Below are positions 60,534 through 64,000 of a stretch of 64,000 bases of DNA, in pieces; the stretch's first letter is position 1, and each line of letters begins with the position of its first letter. The notes below the pieces were generated by a model. The model made no database searches. It was not told the origin of the DNA and saw only the letters and a list, made by a program, of their open reading frames with translations. A program made the translations under genes and the position numbers. Origin of the DNA: Ovis canadensis (Eukaryota; Chordata; Mammalia; Artiodactyla; Bovidae); NCBI RefSeq assembly GCF_042477335.2, contig NC_091256.1, positions 39,524,001 to 39,588,000 of the forward strand, read 5' to 3'.

Positions 60534-61545
60534 ACTATGTAAGTTTAAGGTGTACAGAACGATTTGTCTCACATATACTGTGAAACAGTTACCACAGTAA
60601 GTGTAATTAACATCCATCAACTCATATAGATACCAAAAAAAATTTTCTTCCCTTGTGACGAGAACTCTTAGTAAGGAACTGCTCTCTTAACAGCTTTCAA
60701 ATATACCACACAGAAGTGAGAACTCTACTCATCATCTTGTATACATTACGTCCCTAATACTTATCTACCTTAAACTCGAGATTTGACCAGCTGACCACCT
60801 TCATCTAATTCACTCCACCCCACCCCTTTGCTGCCCACAAATCTGATCTCTTTTTCTGAGTTTTTTTTTTTTTAATTCTACATATAAGTGAGATCATACA
60901 GTATTTATCTTTCTCGGTCTGACTTACTTTACTTAGCCCCCAAGGTCCAATCATTTTGTTGCAAATGGCAGGATTTCCTTCTTTTTCGTGGCTGAATACT
61001 ATTCCCTTGTAAATATACCACATCTTTTTTATCCATCCACTGATGGACACCTAGGTTGTTCCCATGTCTTGGCTATTGTAAGTAATGCTGCTATGAACAT
61101 GGGGTGCAGCTATCTCTTCAACATGGTATTTTCATTTCCTTCAGATATACTTCCAGAAGTAGAATTACTGGATCATATGGTCATTCTATTTTTAATTTTT
61201 TGAGGACCCTTCATACGGTTTTCCATGATGGCTGTACCAGTTTATAATCCATCCAACAATGCACCAAGTTTCCCTTTTTACTGCATCCTCACCACATTTA
61301 TTTCCCCTTGTCTTTTTGTTCACAGTCATTCTAATAGGTGTGAGGTGATATTTCATTGTGGTTTTGATTTACATTTCCCTGATGATTGTGTAATGAATCC
61401 TTGTGTACCTACTGGCCATTCATTTATCATCTTTGAAAAAAAATGTTTATTCAGATCCTTTGCCCATTTTCAAATCGGATTATTTAGGTGTTTTTTTTTT
61501 TTTTTTTTTTGCTATTGAATTGTATGAGTTCTTGGATATTAATGT

Positions 61546-63007
61546 GGGGGATTCAAAATAAACAACCAGAAACACTGAACACAAAGGCAATTCCTCAGGA
61601 TATTATGGAGCTAAGTTCATTTTCTTTCATAAAAAACAAACATATTTTTTTTCTCTCCACATATCAAAGTCTGCTTCACCATATATTTTTTTCTAAGTTG
61701 TTAGGACCAATGCTGGTGAGCTAAGTCCTTTTTTTGCCTCTTGGGGAATAAGGTAATAAGTGAACACAATGACATTCCTTGTCCTATTCATGCCCACGTG
61801 CAGAGTCAATAAACTCAAAGGAATTTACTGTGTCAAGATGAGCCTCTGTATCATCGTAGCTCATACTTGATTTAGAGACCTGCAGTGTGAGTGAATTGTT
61901 CAATTCAACTTAACAGCCATTTCTTACCTTCTAAGTGCAGGAAAGACTGGACAGAAAGATACCAAAAAAAAAAAAGTTGAATGCCTATTTTCCTGAGGCC
62001 CTAAAACCATAATAAATGAAAAATCATCTTTGAAACATTTCAGACCAATAGATGCTACAATTGGCATTCTAACAGACAGACATAAACTACATCCTATAGG
62101 CATTCAGGCAAGAGAGAGAAAAAAAGCAAAGGATTTGGGATTTTAAATGGCCATGCTTTGTACAGGCTGATTAGATAAATACACAGGCATGTACACACAC
62201 ACATACACACTTGATAGAAAGGCACAGAGGAGGAGAGCTCAGGGTTCAGGGAAGGCAAAAAGTCTGAGTTACGACAAGAGCACGTGAGGCTGGGGAAAAT
62301 GGTAGAAACTGTAGAAGAGAAAGTCTGGAGGGATTGATAGGGTTTTTAACTGCAGACTGTGACTTCCAGACCTCAGTCTACAAGGAAGGAGAGACCACAG
62401 CAGGTTTTGAACAGAAGCAACATGATCAGAACTGTATTTCAGAAAAATAAATCTGGAGAGAGATCAGAGGCATAAAGAATCAGAAGAGCCACCCTTTATT
62501 GAGAAGGTCTCCCTACTGACACTGATTCCAGAGCATCAAGACCTACTAGTAGGTCCTACGTTAGGCTCTTGCCAAGGTCAAAGGGAATGATGACCTGCAG
62601 GCAGTATGACAGCAAAAAGGAGAGAACAGGTGGGAGACGCTGAGGAAGCAGAATGGATAGCTGGTTCCCTGCTTGTTTACCATGACCTGGCGTGCTCACA
62701 GAATAATCACAGAGAAACCACCATCTAGAAGAGAACTGATGGTAGGGGAAGAAACAGGTAGACATTTGGTCAATCTTGAGCATCTTCTTCCTGCCTCAAG
62801 ATCACTGTTGAGTGCTGAGCAGGGAAACTCAGGGACTCATTTCTGTTGTGTCTCTGTCTTTGATAGATTTCTGGCCAGACTCCTTTTCTTTGCCTTTCCT
62901 TTTACAAATCTGGGTTCCATGTGCAGCACATCAATGTTTGTGTTATGAATTCATGATGATATTCTCTTAGTATTTGCATGAATCTGAAAAAGGCTTGTGT
63001 TTGCAAC
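61546..63007. other. Gene-less; weak ancient-repeat traces at 62.2-62.5 kb
   Basis: GAACAGAAGCAACATGATCA GAACTG near 62410 resembles a part of the ancient repeat seen at 27 and 48 kb. Nothing else recognised. Confidence 0.35.
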
Positions 63008-63136
63008 ATGCTGCTAAGTCACTTCAGTCGTGTCCGACTCTGTGCAACCCCATAGACGGCAGCTCACCAGGCTCCCCTGTCCCTGGGATTCTCCAGGCAA
63101 GAACACTGGAGTGGGTTGCCATTTCCTTCTCCAATG
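63008..63136 (-). repeat. BovA SINE, antisense
   Basis: TGCTGCTAAGTCACTTCAGT through GTGGGTTGCCATTTCCTTCTCC, one BovA unit. Confidence 0.9.
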
Positions 63137-63699
63137 CATCATACATCCACATAAAAAGAAACCCCAATGAAAAGGAATATGCTGGATGCCTAGGATATTC
63201 ATGGAATACAGATAAAGATGTTGGGCCTGAACCTGTCACCCTAAGGTACATCCCTTTGTGTGATTGTTGTAATATTGGATATATACTTTGCTGTGCATTG
63301 AAATTGTTGTTTGCTGTCCATTAGGCAAGAGGGGCAATGTTGTAATTTTGACACCATCAGGGACTTATTTTAGGGTAAAAGTGGCCTCCTGGAAGTACCT
63401 CTACTTTTTCTTTGAAATCAAATCAATGTCCAAATTTTTCACACCAGTCCCAGCCCTTCCTCTCCAGATGCCTTGTTTCAGCCATTATGGTCTCTGTCTG
63501 GGGGAAGTCTCTGCCACCATTCTCAGTTCCTCCACCCACACTCCAGGGTTATCTCCCTGAAACCAAATATAACGATGTCACACCCTGTTCAAAACTCTTC
63601 CGTGGCAACCTGGGGCTTCTAGGGGAAATTTCACACACCCACTGGCCTCCGCCTAACGCTGCACGGTGGTCTCATCTAACTTCTTCCTATGGACTCAGC
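63137..63699. other. Gene-less, nothing recognised
   Basis: No family resemblance or splice structure was found in the frames here. Confidence 0.35.
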
Positions 63700-63711
63700 T
63701 TCAGCCATACT

Positions 63712-63842
63712 TGGAGAAGGAAATGGCAACCCACTCCAGTACTCCTGCCTGGAAAATCCCATGGGCAGAGGAGCCTGGTAGGCTACAGTCTATGGGGTCA
63801 CAAAGAGTCAAACATGACTGAGCAACTTTACTTCACTTTACT
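63712..63842 (+). repeat. BovA SINE
   Basis: GGAGAAGGAAATGGCAACCC to ACTTTACTTCACTTTAC. TTCAGCCATACT is duplicated at 63700-63711 and 63843-63854. Confidence 0.92.
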
Positions 63843-63880
63843 TTCAGCCATACTGGCTACTTTTGTTCCTCTATAATTAT

Positions 63881-64000
63881 TTTGGATTTCCCAGGTGGCA
63901 CTAGTGGTAAAGAATCTGCCTGCCAGTGCAGGAGACAATGTTAGAGACAAGGATTTGATACCTGGGTCAGGAAGATCCCCTGGAGTGAAAAATGGCAACC
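63881..64000 (+). repeat. Bov-tA SINE, cut by the window end
   Basis: Head GGATTTCCCAGGTGGCACTA, CTGCCTGCCAGTGCAGGAGA, then the start of the BovA body. It runs off the window. Confidence 0.88.

Larger units (their letters stand above)
60205..61545 (-). mobile_element. L1 3' end and ORF2 C-terminal part, antisense, with two SINEs inserted
   Basis: Antisense L1 sequence in order: TTTTATTAAGATATAATTAA, TCTACATATAAGTGAGATCA, GGCTGAATACTATTCCCTTG, CATCCACTGATGGACACCTA GG, GGTGTGAGGTGATATTTCAT TGTGG, CCTTTGCCCATTTTC. A T run at 61493-61510 is internal. No intact frame. Confidence 0.85.

Overview
The window is nuclear DNA of a ruminant, most likely a bovid such as cattle. The evidence is the repeat content: many BovB (RTE) LINE fragments, BovA/BovA2 and Bov-tA SINEs with their CAG-type tails, CHR-type tRNA-derived SINEs ending in AATAAATAAA, and L1 pieces. 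Mammalian-wide elements (a MIR, a MER1-like hAT element, LTR-like pieces) lie between them.

One protein-coding gene is complete. SDE2 (human C1orf55) is on the minus strand, with its start codon at 52354 and stop codon at 36964. It has seven coding exons, every intron is GT-AG, the reading phase is kept across all junctions, and it encodes 453 residues. The protein has the family layout: N-terminal ubiquitin-like domain, GG-KGG processing site at residues 76-80, conserved Sde2 core with a charged helix, acidic Ser/Glu-rich linker and a C-terminal SAP-like segment. The promoter is a CpG- and GC-box-rich stretch at about 52.25-52.70 kb. It holds a GTCACGTGAC palindrome, a TGACGTAA site and, facing away from SDE2, a TATA-like box, so divergent transcription is possible. 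In human, SDE2 lies on 1q42 between LEFTY2 and H3-3A (known, not visible here), so 0-36 kb and 53-64 kb are probably the flanking intergenic spaces.

Two processed pseudogenes were recognised from translated remnants, both on the minus strand. A DAZL retrocopy covers a full-length CDS equivalent at 11836-13162. It has stops and frameshifts, and a SINE and a BovB fragment were later inserted into it. A 5'-truncated DCTN6 retrocopy lies at about 18.01-18.28 kb. A third, unidentified retrocopy-like 3' end, with a polyadenylation signal and a poly(A) run on the minus strand, is at 16.53-16.79 kb.

Layout: 0-5.5 kb, mostly single-copy with one SINE, a MIR and a MER1-like element; 5.5-8.4 kb, an antisense BovB with nested SINEs; 8.4-13.3 kb, the DAZL retrocopy and its possible 3' UTR; 13-36 kb, an intergenic mosaic of L1, BovB and SINEs; 36-52.4 kb, SDE2; 52.2-52.7 kb, its CpG-rich promoter; 53-64 kb, an intergenic mosaic with an LTR-like element, a 1-kb BovB copy and an antisense L1. 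Target-site duplications were read directly for many insertions and give their relative ages. I found no RNA gene, CRISPR array or unusual multi-gene system.
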